From: an uncultured Bacilli bacterium
GTDB lineage: Bacteria; Bacillota_I; Bacilli_A; RF39; UBA660
Direction of reading: 5' to 3'
Assembly (NCBI GenBank): GCA_934162445.1
Contig: CAKPIT010000002.1
Coordinates: 124,001 to 188,000 of the forward strand
DNA length: 64,000 nucleotides
Shown: piece by piece, positions 7,176 through 16,749 of the stretch
How the letters are laid out: each line of letters begins with the position of its first letter
Numbering within the stretch: position 1 is the first letter of the stretch
Made by a program: the position numbers and the translations under genes
The notes under the pieces: generated by a model
Databases searched by the model: none
What the model was told of the DNA's origin: nothing
The model's input: only the letters and a program-made list of their open reading frames with translations

Positions 7176-9272
7176 ATGTATCAAAATAATCAAAATGAAA
7201 GTGAAAATGTTTTGGAAAAGTATGGTCGTAATATTAATGAGGCTGTTAAAAATGGAAAAATCGATCCAGTGATTGGTCGTGATGAAGAAATTCGTGGTAT
7301 TACAAGAGTTCTTTCAAGAAAAACTAAAAATAATCCAGTGTTAATTGGTGAACCGGGAGTTGGTAAAACAGCAATTGTGGAAGGACTTGCTCTTAGAATT
7401 GAACGTGGTGATGTTCCTAGTAGTTTAAAAAATAAAACGATTTGGGAACTTGATATGGCTAGTTTAGTAGCAGGGGCTAAGTATCGTGGTGAGTTTGAGG
7501 AACGTTTAAAAAATGTTTTAAATGAAATTAAAAAAAGTGAAGGTTCTATCATTATGTTTATTGATGAGATTCATACTATAGTTGGTAGTGGTAATATGGA
7601 AGGGGCTATGGATACTTCTAATATTTTAAAACCAATGTTAGCGCGTGGTGAGATTCATGTGATTGGGGCTACTACGTTAAATGAATATCGTAAATATATC
7701 GAAAAGGATGGAGCTTTGGAAAGACGTTTTCAAAAAATTAAAGTTAGTGAACCATCTGTTTTAGATACTATTACTATTTTAAGGGGTCTTAAAGAGAGAT
7801 TTGAGATCCATCATGGGGTTACTATTCATGATAAGGCTTTGGTAGCTGCTGCTACTTTATCCAATCGTTATATTACTGATCGTTTTTTACCAGATAAAGC
7901 GATTGATTTGATTGATGAAGCGTGTGCTACTATTAGAGTTCAAATGGATTCTGTACCTAATGCTCTTGATAGTTTAACACGAAAGATTATGCGTCTTGAG
8001 ATTGAAAGACAAGCTATAAAAAAAGAAAAGGATCAATTGTCTTTGAAAAGAAAAGAAGAAATTGATAAAGAGCTTGTTAATTTGAAAGGTGAAGAGAAAA
8101 AATATAAAGATGCTTGGGATGAAGAGAAGAGTCTTAATGATAAGATGCAAAGTAAGAAGAAAGAAATTGAAAAATGTCGTTTTGAACTTGAACAAGCAGA
8201 GAATAGATATGATTTAGAGACAGCGGCAAGACTTCGTCATGGAACGCTTCCAAGACTTGAAAAAGAACTTGAAGATTTAAAAAGTAAAGATAAGATGAAA
8301 CTGTTAAGTGATAATGTAACAGAAGATGATATTGCAGCCGTTATTTCTAAGTGGACTAATATTCCGTTAAGTAAGTTAGTTAGTAGTGAAAAAGATAAGT
8401 TATTGAATTTGGAAAACAGTATGAAAAGTAGGGTTATGGGTCAAGATGAAGCACTTCATTTAGTTAGTGAGGCTATTATTAAAAGTCGTAGTGGAATAAA
8501 AGATCCTAATCGACCAATTGGATCATTTATGTTTTTAGGTCCAACAGGAGTTGGTAAAACAGAGGTTGCTCGTACACTTGCTTATGAACTTTTTGATGAT
8601 GAAAAACATATGGTTAGAATTGATATGAGTGAATATATGGAAAAATTTAGTGTTTCTCGTCTTATTGGTTCGCCACCCGGATATGTTGGTTATGAAGAAG
8701 GAGGACAATTAACGGAGGCTGTTCGTCGTAATCCTTATAGTATTGTTTTATTTGATGAGATTGAAAAAGCTCATCCTGAGGTTTTGAATTTATTATTACA
8801 AATTCTTGATGATGGACGAATAACGGATTCTAATGGTAGAACAGTTGATTTTAAAAATACAATTATTATTATGACTTCTAATCTTGGTAGTCAAGATATA
8901 CTTGAAGGTAAAACGGAACTTGTTGCATCTTTATTACAAGAAACATTTAGACCTGAATTTATTAATCGTATTGATGAAATTATATTCTTTAAGCCTCTTA
9001 CTAAAAAGGTAATTTATCAAATTCTTGATAAAATTGTTAGGGATATTGAAGAACGTCTTAAGGTTAATGACATTCATATTGAATTAACATCTAAGGCTAA
9101 GGATTTCTTAATTGATTCTAGTTATGATGTTACTTATGGAGCGAGACCGTTAAAACGGGAAGTTAGTAAAACGATTGAGAGTTTACTTGCTCATGCTCTT
9201 ATTAAAGGTGATATTAAGTATGGTGATACAATTACTTTTGATTGTCATGATGATAAAATTGTTATTAAATAA
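7176..9272 (+). CDS. clpB: ClpB-type disaggregase lacking the N domain
   Basis: A 698-residue Hsp100 ATPase. The first AAA+ module has Walker A 'GEPGVGKT' (58-65), Walker B 'IIMFIDEIH' and the ClpB-type sensor phrase 'ALERRFQKI'. A roughly 120-residue Lys/Glu coiled-coil middle domain follows (about 275-395), a size typical of ClpB rather than ClpC. The second AAA+ module has Walker A 'GPTGVGKT' (about 454-461) and 'SPPGYVGYEEGGQLTEAVRR'. I see no ClpP-binding IGF-type loop. The N-terminal substrate domain is absent, as in short ClpB of mollicutes. The start follows GGAGGAAGG. Regulation by HrcA is indicated by the CIRCE site, and the gene probably restores aggregated proteins with DnaK. Confidence 0.93.
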   Translation: MYQNNQNESENVLEKYGRNINEAVKNGKIDPVIGRDEEIRGITRVLSRKTKNNPVLIGEPGVGKTAIVEGLALRIERGDVPSSLKNKTIWELDMASLVAGAKYRGEFEERLKNVLNEIKKSEGSIIMFIDEIHTIVGSGNMEGAMDTSNILKPMLARGEIHVIGATTLNEYRKYIEKDGALERRFQKIKVSEPSVLDTITILRGLKERFEIHHGVTIHDKALVAAATLSNRYITDRFLPDKAIDLIDEACATIRVQMDSVPNALDSLTRKIMRLEIERQAIKKEKDQLSLKRKEEIDKELVNLKGEEKKYKDAWDEEKSLNDKMQSKKKEIEKCRFELEQAENRYDLETAARLRHGTLPRLEKELEDLKSKDKMKLLSDNVTEDDIAAVISKWTNIPLSKLVSSEKDKLLNLENSMKSRVMGQDEALHLVSEAIIKSRSGIKDPNRPIGSFMFLGPTGVGKTEVARTLAYELFDDEKHMVRIDMSEYMEKFSVSRLIGSPPGYVGYEEGGQLTEAVRRNPYSIVLFDEIEKAHPEVLNLLLQILDDGRITDSNGRTVDFKNTIIIMTSNLGSQDILEGKTELVASLLQETFRPEFINRIDEIIFFKPLTKKVIYQILDKIVRDIEERLKVNDIHIELTSKAKDFLIDSSYDVTYGARPLKREVSKTIESLLAHALIKGDIKYGDTITFDCHDDKIVIK

Positions 9273-9309
9273 AAGAAATATGATTTTAATTAGTCATATT
9301 TCTTTTTTT
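9272..9309. terminator. Bidirectional terminator between clpB and xfp
   Basis: A perfect 12-bp stem (AAAGAAATATGA at 9272-9283 with TCATATTTCTTT at 9294-9305) with A runs on the left and T runs on the right serves both convergent genes. Confidence 0.85.
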
Positions 9310-11665
9310 ATAGTACTTCAATTTCATCATTAATATCATGCCATGTCCAGTTTTTGATTTCGTCTAAATCTTCACCATATTCTTTGATATATTCAGAATG
9401 TTTGATTAACTGGTCTTTACACCATTCATATAGAGGTGTTCTTTTATCTTCTAAGAAGTCTAAATATTTTAAGGCATCCATGACAAGGTGATATCTATCT
9501 ATTTTGTTTTGAACTCGCATATCAAATGGAGTGGTAATAGTTCCTTCTTCAATATAACCATGAACGTGAATATTTTTATTTTCGCGTTTGTAGGTTAATT
9601 GATGAATTAAAGATGGATAGCCATGGAAGGCGAATATAATAGGTTTATCTTTAGTGAAGAGCATATTATAATCTTGATTACTTAATCCATGTGGATGTTC
9701 ATAGTTTGATTGTAATTTCATTAAGTCAACAACATTGACACATCTTATTTTTATTTGTTTAAAATAGTTATGTAAAATGGAAATGGCTGCAAGAGTTTCA
9801 ACAGTTGGAGTATCTCCACAACAAGCCATAATTATATCTGGTCCTTCTTTTTGATCGTTGCTGGCCCAGTTGAAAATACCAATTCCTTTACTACAATGAT
9901 TAACAGCTTCTTCCATTGATAACCATTGCATACTTGGATGTTTAGATGCTACTACAACATTTATGTAGTTTTTACTTTTGATACAATGATCAATTGTGGA
10001 TAATAAACAGTTAGCATCTGGGGGTAAATATATTCTTGCAATGTCAGCTTTTTTGGTGGCAATATGGTTTAAAAAACCGGGATCTTGATGAGTATATCCA
10101 TTATGATCTTGTTGCCATATATGGGATGTTAATAAATAATTTAGGGATGATATCCTACGGCGCCAATCAAGTTGTTGACATACTTTTAACCATTTTGCAT
10201 GTTGACTAGTCATAGAGTCCACAATTCTAACGAAAGCTTCATAAGTATCAAATATTCCGTGTCTGCCAGTTAAAATGTATCCTTCTAATAGTCCTTCACA
10301 GATATGTTCTGATAAAAAAGAATCAATTACTTGTCCCGTTGGAGCGAGATATTCATCAGTATCTAGAATTTGGCCGGTGAATTGTCTATTGGTATAATCA
10401 AAGATAGCATTTAAACGGTTTGATAGAGCTTCATCAGGACCAAAGATACGGAAGTTATGATTTTTCTTCATAACGTCTTCAAGATAGTATCCTAAGACTT
10501 TGGTATCTTGAGCTTTAGTAGTACCATGTTTTGTTACTTCAACTTTGTAGTTACGAAAATCTGGTAGATGCAATTCTTTTAAAAGAAGGCCACCATTAGC
10601 ATATGGATTAGCACCCATACGTCTAATGCCTGTAGGGGCAAGAGCTTTTAAATCTTCTTTTAGGGAACCATCACTATTAAATATATCTTCTGGATGGTAA
10701 CTTTTTAACCACTGTTCTAATAGATCAACATGTTCCATATGATCTTGATCAACAGGAAGTGGTACTTGATGGGAACGAAAACTTCCTTCGATAGTTTTAC
10801 CATCATAGGTTTTAGGACCGGTCCATCCTTTTGGTGTTTTTAAAATTATCATTGGCCAAAGGGGTCTTTGATTAGTGTTTGCTTCTTTTATTTTCTTAAT
10901 TTTTATAATAGTACTATCAAGGGCTTTAGCCATTTCTTCATGTAATAGGGATGGGTCTTTTCCTTCTATATAAATGGGATCATAGCCATAACCTTTAAAT
11001 AAATTCAATAATTCTTCTTTTGAGATTCTAGCTAAAATAGTGGGATTGGCAATTTTATAACCATTTAAATTTAAAATGGGTAGGACAACACCATCGGTTT
11101 TAGGATTTAGTAATTTGTTACAATGCCATGAGGTTGCTAAGGGACCAGTTTCTGCTTCACCATCACCAACGACGACAGTGGCAATTAAATCTTTATTATC
11201 AAGAACAGCTCCAAAACCATGAACAAGGCTGTAACCTAGTTCGCCACCTTCGTTAATTGAACCCGGAGTTTCAGGGGCAACATGAGATGATATTCCTTTG
11301 GGAAAACTGAATTGTTTAAATAATTTTTTTAGGCCTTCTTCATCTTGTGAGATATTAGGATATATTTCACTATAGGTTCCTTCTAGGTAAACATTTGATA
11401 CAATAGCATTACCTCCATGACCCGGTCCTGAGATATAAATCATATTTAAATCATATTTTTTGATTATTCTATTTAAATGTGCATAAATAAAATTTTGGGC
11501 AGGAACAGTTCCCCAATGACCAACTACTTTCTTTTTTAAATCATCTTTTTTTAATGGCCTTTTTAAAAGGGGATTATCTTTTAGATAAAGTTGTCCTACT
11601 GATAAGTAATTGGCAGCATTAAAATAGCGATTTATTCTTTCTTTTTCTTCGTTAGATAGTATCAT
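9308..11665 (-). CDS. xfp: Xylulose-5-phosphate/fructose-6-phosphate phosphoketolase
   Basis: A 785-residue thiamine-diphosphate enzyme, the usual family length. It splits xylulose 5-phosphate (or fructose 6-phosphate) with phosphate to acetyl phosphate plus glyceraldehyde 3-phosphate (or erythrose 4-phosphate). Seen motifs are 'YISGPGHGGNAIVSN', the ThDP signature 'VVGDGEAETGPLATSWHCNK', and the C-terminal 'DHNGYTHQDPGFLNHIA' active-site phrase. It acts in the cytoplasm and implies a heterofermentative or pentose-phosphoketolase route. It is monocistronic, with its own promoter at 11690-11718 and a GGGAGG ribosome site 5-6 nt before the ATG. Confidence 0.97.
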   Translation of the reverse strand: MILSNEEKERINRYFNAANYLSVGQLYLKDNPLLKRPLKKDDLKKKVVGHWGTVPAQNFIYAHLNRIIKKYDLNMIYISGPGHGGNAIVSNVYLEGTYSEIYPNISQDEEGLKKLFKQFSFPKGISSHVAPETPGSINEGGELGYSLVHGFGAVLDNKDLIATVVVGDGEAETGPLATSWHCNKLLNPKTDGVVLPILNLNGYKIANPTILARISKEELLNLFKGYGYDPIYIEGKDPSLLHEEMAKALDSTIIKIKKIKEANTNQRPLWPMIILKTPKGWTGPKTYDGKTIEGSFRSHQVPLPVDQDHMEHVDLLEQWLKSYHPEDIFNSDGSLKEDLKALAPTGIRRMGANPYANGGLLLKELHLPDFRNYKVEVTKHGTTKAQDTKVLGYYLEDVMKKNHNFRIFGPDEALSNRLNAIFDYTNRQFTGQILDTDEYLAPTGQVIDSFLSEHICEGLLEGYILTGRHGIFDTYEAFVRIVDSMTSQHAKWLKVCQQLDWRRRISSLNYLLTSHIWQQDHNGYTHQDPGFLNHIATKKADIARIYLPPDANCLLSTIDHCIKSKNYINVVVASKHPSMQWLSMEEAVNHCSKGIGIFNWASNDQKEGPDIIMACCGDTPTVETLAAISILHNYFKQIKIRCVNVVDLMKLQSNYEHPHGLSNQDYNMLFTKDKPIIFAFHGYPSLIHQLTYKRENKNIHVHGYIEEGTITTPFDMRVQNKIDRYHLVMDALKYLDFLEDKRTPLYEWCKDQLIKHSEYIKEYGEDLDEIKNWTWHDINDEIEVL

Positions 11666-11689
11666 AAATGCCTCCCTTTATTCTATTAC

Positions 11690-11718
11690 ATTATAATCTA
11701 AAAAAGTTATTTTCACAA
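11690..11718 (-). promoter_or_regulatory. Promoter of xfp
   Basis: On the minus strand TTGTGA (11718-11713), 17 bp and TATAAT (11695-11690) precede the xfp ribosome site by about 15 bp. Confidence 0.75.
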
Positions 11719-11722
11719 GAGT

Positions 11723-12208
11723 TTAGGTTATTAATTTACAAGTAATTACTAATTGTTTGTAACTACTTTTTAGACTACAGGTGGTTAAAATTAATTTTTT
11801 ATTATTAGTTTTATTTATTTCAATAGTTCCATCTTTTTTTTGTTCTTCTATTTTTTCTATTTGATAATTTGTTAATTCATTATTCAAGTTTATTGTTATT
11901 TTGTCACCTTTATTTAATTGATAAAGATCATTAAACAAGGCTTTAGGACCAGTTCCAGAATGGGCTGCTAAGACTAGAAGATTATGTTCGTTTTTTATAA
12001 TAGTAACATTTTCTTCAATATTGTTTTTTTTACCTTTATAAAGAGGTTTTTGAAAGTTTATTTTTTTAATTTCTAAATAACCAATTTTATCATCTTCTAT
12101 CTTTTCTTTTTCTTGTTTATAATTTAAGTCTTTGCTTTGATATATGAAAAGACAACTACTAGAATAAATTATGATAAGAAGAAGATTAAGAAAACTTTTT
12201 TTTAGCAA
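11723..12208 (-). CDS. Sortase (class D/B-like, small)
   Basis: A 161-residue sortase with one N-terminal membrane anchor (about 5-20). The catalytic His lies in 'VLAAHSGTG' and the Cys in 'LILTTCS'. The strand where sortases normally carry the catalytic Arg reads 'YKQLVITCKL', with Lys-Gln instead. It starts at a TTG that overlaps the end of the adhesin gene by 23 bp, so translation is probably coupled. Its job is most likely to anchor that neighbour to the wall or build its polymers. Only 161 residues is short for the family, but both ends look complete. Confidence 0.85.
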   Translation of the reverse strand: MLKKSFLNLLLIIIYSSSCLFIYQSKDLNYKQEKEKIEDDKIGYLEIKKINFQKPLYKGKKNNIEENVTIIKNEHNLLVLAAHSGTGPKALFNDLYQLNKGDKITINLNNELTNYQIEKIEEQKKDGTIEINKTNNKKLILTTCSLKSSYKQLVITCKLIT

Positions 12209-13679
12209 GATATAGTCCTAGTATTATTATACTGAATGATGAAGTATAGTCTTTGGTATTAGTATTTGGTACTTCGATTGATATTATATTATCATTTGGT
12301 TTTTCTTCTTTATAATCATTAATTTTATAATAATAGGTTTTATTTATATCATTTATAAAGACTTTAAATGGTTCAATTTTAGAGTAACCTTTGGTTGTTG
12401 TTAGTTGTACAAATTTATAATGACCATAGGGTAGTGTTATTTTAGCTGTTCCATTACTATCGGTTACTATTTCTTTAATCATGTTACCATCTTTGTCAAA
12501 AACTTGAAATTTAACATTAGCTTCTTTTTCCATTAATTTACCATTTCCAAAATATTTTTTTATAATAACATCTTTTTTGATTACTTCATTTTCAATGATT
12601 AGATTAATATTATAATTATCTTTAGTGAATTCTATTTTATAGGTGGTGTCATTAGGTAGATATCCTGTTCCTGTTTTACTTTCTTTTAGGTAGTAAGTTC
12701 CATAGGTTAGCCATGGGGTATTATCACTATTTAAGTTTAATTCATAATTATCATCAAGGCTTAGTGTAGCCATTTCTTGCATTTCGCTGTTATAGATTTT
12801 AAAAGTTGTATCTTTTAGACTGGCTTCGCCTAGACTTTTGGTTGATTTAGTATCTTTATTAATCTTTTTAATTTTTAAATTTAAATTTTGAACACAGTAT
12901 TTTACTTTTATGATTCTGTTATCAGGACTTCCAGCAGTAGCAAGATTTTGGGTATCTTTGTTGTAATAGAATAATACGGATTCATTATCATAGTTCAAAT
13001 ATCTTGTATACTCACGTTCATAACATCCCGGATTTTTCTTGGTTATGGTTAAGGTGTTATTTTTAACGACAAAATCATTATCATCAGGAATGGCAAAGAA
13101 AGGAATAATATTATTGGTATCAGTTATAGTAAAGGGTCTATTGGTTATTCCATAGAAGGTTTGGTTACTAAATGAGGGAAGGGTATAACTTTCATTAATA
13201 AGATTATTAATCATGTTCATTTCACTAGTGAAAAGTTCTACTTTCTTGCCATTTAGAGTTTTGGTAAAATAGAAATCGTTATTTGGATCGACGGTTTTCC
13301 AGATTAGCATTTGGGTAGCAGCATACCAATTATAACTATTATGGCCTTGATAATTATAGCCAAAACCAATGATATCTTTAATTCTATTTAATGTCTCTTT
13401 GCTGATATCTTGATATTCGTCTACTGTTTCATAAATGTTGTTTTGGGGATCAAACTTCCTAAATGGTTGGAGACAATAGGCTACTTTGTTGTCTTTACTT
13501 CTTCGGTATAGTCTAGCTTGTTGTTAGTATTTGTCCTTAGTTTGTTTGTTGTATCTAACCATACAGATGTTACTGATGGTTTCTGCTTCATAAAAGCTTT
13601 CAGTAGCAGCATTTACAGTTAGATTAGCTCCTAGTAAATAAATAAAACTGAGTGTTAAGAATAATAATAATTTTTTCAT
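12186..13679 (-). pseudogene. Thioester-domain surface adhesin with an in-frame stop
   Basis: The minus strand from ATG 13679 to 12186 is one frame of 498 codons, broken only by a TAA at 13526-13524 (codon 52). It begins with a signal peptide (KKLLLFLTLSFIYLLGA). A thioester domain follows, with Cys in 'VAYCLQPF' (codon 69) and Gln in 'AATQMLIW' (codon 123), the residues known to form the intramolecular thioester in Gram-positive adhesins. Two SpaA/Cna-B-like domains follow ('YGTYYLKES', 'YGHYKFVQL'), then a wall-sorting tail 'VPNTN', a hydrophobic stretch and 'KKKFS'. AAAGGAGGAG precedes ATG 13679. The internal ATG at 13310 lies inside the TQxxIW motif and is not a genuine start. The stop looks like a recent nonsense mutation; a sequencing error is possible. 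Confidence 0.85.
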
Positions 13680-13890
13680 TAGATCTCCTCCTTTTTCTTA
13701 ACGGTTTCTAATTTAACAGGCTAAGGAGGTTGAGGCAAATCGGGAATTTTAAAAAATTAAGTGATTTTGATGAGCAAATTTAGTGATTAATCTAAGTGTT
13801 TTGACTTTTTTAGATTAGTTTGTCAGGACTTTTTTAAAATTTAAAGTATTTTTCTTTACAAATAAAAATAATAATGATATATATAATAAT

Positions 13891-13904
13891 TGAACATATA
13901 TTCA
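13891..13904 (+). promoter_or_regulatory. Probable ArsR/SmtB operator
   Basis: TGAACATATATTCA, within a longer near-palindrome that reaches TCATATGA, resembles the 12-2-12 operators of SmtB/CzrA-type regulators. It sits just upstream of the ribosome site of the arsR gene, which suggests autorepression of the arsR-ATPase operon. Confidence 0.7.
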
Positions 13905-13918
13905 TATGAGGTGATAAA

Positions 13919-14215
13919 ATGAAAGATGAATTAATGATGAAATTAACTAATTTTTACAAAGTATTTGCTGATTTTTCTCGGCTTAAAATTTTGTTTTTAC
14001 TTAGTGAAGGTAGTTATAAGGTTAGTGAAATTACAAGTAAACTTGCTATTAGTCAATCGGCTGTTTCTCATCAATTACATTTGTTACGACAACTTGATTT
14101 GGTTAAAGTAGACCGTGTTGGGAAAGAGTCATATTATAGTTTAAGTGATCATCATATAAATATTATCTTAGATTATGGACTTATGCATATTATGGAGGAA
14201 AAAGATGAAAAATAA
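13919..14215 (+). CDS. ArsR/SmtB-family metal-responsive repressor
   Basis: A 98-residue winged-helix regulator. Its core 'FADFSRLKILFLLSEGSYKVSEI' and recognition helix 'LAISQSAVSHQLHLLRQLDLV' match the ArsR fold. The C-terminus has 'DHHINIILDYGLMHIMEE'; the Asp/His residues fit an alpha-5 (CzrA/SmtB) metal site rather than the cysteine ELCVCDL site, so zinc, cobalt or a similar ion is likely. It overlaps the ATPase start by 11 bp, so the two form an operon. De-repression by metal would switch on the pump. Confidence 0.9.
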   Translation: MKDELMMKLTNFYKVFADFSRLKILFLLSEGSYKVSEITSKLAISQSAVSHQLHLLRQLDLVKVDRVGKESYYSLSDHHINIILDYGLMHIMEEKDEK

Positions 14216-15983
14216 TATTATTAGACTTGCTTTTGGACTTCTTTTCTTTATTTTAGGACTTATTTTTGATTTATTACCATTTTATTTAGTGAGTTATATA
14301 ATTCTTGGATATGATATTTTTATTAAGTCTTTTAATAATATTAAAAATAAAGATTTTTTTGATGAGAATACTTTAATGCTTTTGGCTACGGTTTGTGCTT
14401 TTTTGATTTCTAAAAATAGTGAAGCGGTACTTGTTATTATGCTTTATCAAATAGGGGAAATTTTATCTGATTATGCAGTTGATAGTTCCAAAGAAAAGAT
14501 TGCTAAACTTATGGATCTTAGGGTTGATACTGCTAGAGTTGTTGATAATAATAAGGAAACGATGGTGGAATCTTGCGATGTTAAAATTGGGGATGTGGTT
14601 TTAGTTAAACCGGGGGAAAAAGTGCCTCTTGATGGAGTTTGTCTTTCTTCTTCTGTTAGTTTAGATACTAAGAGTTTAACAGGGGAAGCGCTACCAGTTG
14701 TTGTTTCTTTAGATGATGAAGTACTTAGTGGTAGTATTGTGTTGAATAAACCAATTATGGTTAAAGTTACAAAGAGATTTGACGACTGTACTGTTAGTAA
14801 GATTGTTAAATTTATGATGGATGCTGATACTAATAAAACTGATAAAGAACGGTTTATTACAAGATTTTCAAAAGTATATACACCAATTATTTGTGCTTTA
14901 GCACTTCTTATCTTTTTAATTCCGACAGTTTTAGGCTATGATTTTAAAGTTTACTTATATAAAGCCTTAATTTTCTTAGTTATTTCTTGCCCTTGCGCTT
15001 TAGTGATTTCAGTACCACTTAGTTTCTTTTCAGGAATTGGTAGATGTAGTAAGGAAGGAATACTGGTTAAGAATACGATGATACTTGAAAAAGCCCTTTT
15101 GATAACTACCATTTTTTATGATAAGACAGGAACTCTTACTAATGGTGAATTTGAGGTTGTTGATATTGTACCGTCTAAAGGAGTTAGCAGTGATAAATTA
15201 AAAGAATTAAGCACAGCAGCAGAGATTTATTCTAATCATCCGTTAAGTAATGTATTATCATTTGATTATAAAATTCTAAAAAAAGATGTTAAAGATTTAG
15301 AGGAAGTAGCGGGTAAAGGGATTCGTTGTTTATATAAAAATAAGGAATTGTTGGTAGGAAAGTTTAAAGAGAACAACTTAGAGGTTTTTGGAAGTGTTGT
15401 TAATATTATATATGATGATAAATATATAGGTTATATTGTAATTAGTGATACCCTTAAGAAGGAGTCAAAAGATGCAGTGTCTAGGCTTAAAAAGATGGGA
15501 ATAGAACAAGTAATGTTAACTGGTGATAATGAGACATTTGCTAAAAAGATAGCTTCTAAATTAGGAATTAATTATAAAGCATCATTACTTCCTATTGATA
15601 AGGCTAAAAATGTGTCTAAGGCTCTTAGTAATGATAAGGTTGTAGCCTTTGTAGGTGATGGTATTAATGATGCGCCATCATTGGTTACTAGTGATATTGG
15701 TATTTCTATGGGAAGTATTGGTAGTGATGTGGCCCTTGAAGCTTCACAAGTGGTTTTAATGAATGATAATTTAAACGGTATAGAAAAACTTATTAATATT
15801 AGTAAGTATACAGATCTTAAAATTAAAGAAAATATTATATTTGCCCTTTGCTTTAAAGTATTAATTTTAATATTAGGACTATTTGGTAGTGTTTCTATTT
15901 ATATGGCTATTTTTGCAGATGTAGGAGTTATGTTATTAACAATTTTGAATAGTTTATTAATCTTTAAAAAGAAATTTGATTAG
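14205..15983 (+). CDS. Heavy-metal P1B-type ATPase (Zn/Cd/Co-type)
   Basis: A 592-residue metal-export ATPase. It has the intramembrane 'SCPCALVISVP' ion site (about 258-268), the phosphorylation motif 'DKTGTLTNGE' (about 305), 'NHPLSN' in the nucleotide domain, 'MLTGDN' and the hinge 'GDGINDAPSL'. The N-terminal metal-binding HMA domain is absent: the protein starts directly with membrane helices. Start 14205 is set by GGAGGAAAA within the end of arsR. The CPC motif plus an SmtB-type repressor suggests export of Zn(II), Cd(II) or Co(II) rather than Cu(I), though this cannot be decided from sequence alone. Confidence 0.93.
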   Translation: MKNNIIRLAFGLLFFILGLIFDLLPFYLVSYIILGYDIFIKSFNNIKNKDFFDENTLMLLATVCAFLISKNSEAVLVIMLYQIGEILSDYAVDSSKEKIAKLMDLRVDTARVVDNNKETMVESCDVKIGDVVLVKPGEKVPLDGVCLSSSVSLDTKSLTGEALPVVVSLDDEVLSGSIVLNKPIMVKVTKRFDDCTVSKIVKFMMDADTNKTDKERFITRFSKVYTPIICALALLIFLIPTVLGYDFKVYLYKALIFLVISCPCALVISVPLSFFSGIGRCSKEGILVKNTMILEKALLITTIFYDKTGTLTNGEFEVVDIVPSKGVSSDKLKELSTAAEIYSNHPLSNVLSFDYKILKKDVKDLEEVAGKGIRCLYKNKELLVGKFKENNLEVFGSVVNIIYDDKYIGYIVISDTLKKESKDAVSRLKKMGIEQVMLTGDNETFAKKIASKLGINYKASLLPIDKAKNVSKALSNDKVVAFVGDGINDAPSLVTSDIGISMGSIGSDVALEASQVVLMNDNLNGIEKLINISKYTDLKIKENIIFALCFKVLILILGLFGSVSIYMAIFADVGVMLLTILNSLLIFKKKFD

Positions 15984-16009
15984 AGTACTTTAAAAGTATT
16001 CTTTTTTTT
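15982..16009 (+). terminator. Terminator after metal ATPase
   Basis: AGAGTACTT (15982-15990) pairs with AAGTATTCT (15994-16002), with one G-T pair, and a T run follows. It overlaps the stop codon. Confidence 0.75.
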
Positions 16010-16036
16010 AATATAATTAAAATAAAGGAGGCTTTT

Positions 16037-16699
16037 ATGGGAAAGTTGATTGTTATTGAAGGTGTTTGTGATGGAGTAGGTAAGACTACTCAGACTAAGG
16101 AACTTATTAAAAATTTAATAAACGATGGAAAAGAAGTAGTTACTCATCATTTTCCTACATATGGAAGTATTGGGGCTTCGTTAGTAGAAACTTATTTAAA
16201 TGGTGATTTAGGTTCAAGAGAAGAAGTGGGAGTTTATCCGGTTAGTTGTTTTTTTGCAATGGATAGATATTATGTTTATAAGACAAAGTTAGAAAAAGCT
16301 CTTAATGATGATAAAATTGTAGTTCTTGATCGTTATATATCTTCTAATTTAATATATCAAAGTAGTTTACTTAAGGGGAAAGAAAAAGATGATTATTTAA
16401 ATTATATAACGGATTTTGAGTATAATAAATTAGGTCTTAGAAAACCTGATGTTGTTATTTTTTTAAATCTTGGTAAAGAGTATGCTACTAAGCTAAGAAA
16501 AAAAAGAGTTGATAATGAAGGTATTGTTAATGATATTAATGAACGGGATGATTTCTTTTTAAATACAGTTTATGATAATAGTTTAGAGATTGCTAAGAAA
16601 TATAATTATAAAGTTGTTGAATGTGAAAAGAATGGTGAACTTAGGAGTATTTCTGATATTAGTTTGGAAATATATAAAATAGTTTCTAGTTTGTTCTAG
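16037..16699 (+). CDS. tmk: Thymidylate kinase-like nucleotide kinase
   Basis: A 220-residue P-loop kinase with an N-terminal Walker A 'EGVCDGVGKTTQTK' (residues about 8-21), the dTMP kinase phrase 'VVTHHFPTYGSIGASLVETYL', the DR-type motif 'VVLDRYISSNLIYQ' and a lid region 'LRKKRVDNEGIVNDINERDD'. Tmk converts dTMP to dTDP. The P-loop is unusual: an extra Cys-containing step replaces the common 'EGxDGxGKST'. It could alternatively be a related deoxynucleoside kinase, but the overall layout favours Tmk. AAAGGAGG precedes the ATG. The gene stands between a terminator and fhs. Confidence 0.8.
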   Translation: MGKLIVIEGVCDGVGKTTQTKELIKNLINDGKEVVTHHFPTYGSIGASLVETYLNGDLGSREEVGVYPVSCFFAMDRYYVYKTKLEKALNDDKIVVLDRYISSNLIYQSSLLKGKEKDDYLNYITDFEYNKLGLRKPDVVIFLNLGKEYATKLRKKRVDNEGIVNDINERDDFFLNTVYDNSLEIAKKYNYKVVECEKNGELRSISDISLEIYKIVSSLF

Positions 16700-16749
16700 T
16701 TTTTTTTAGTATTTTGCCCTATAATAATAGTTAGTTTGGAGGTAATATT

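Noticed and set aside
12186..13310. Treating ATG 13310 as the adhesin start
   Set aside because: It lies inside the thioester motif TQxxIW; the frame, signal peptide and ribosome site continue upstream to 13679.
13500..13560. Reassigned stop codon to explain the internal TAA
   Set aside because: TAA ends many genes here and TGA also works as a stop (murI, tetR), so a general recoding is not supported; there is no sign of a local recoding structure.
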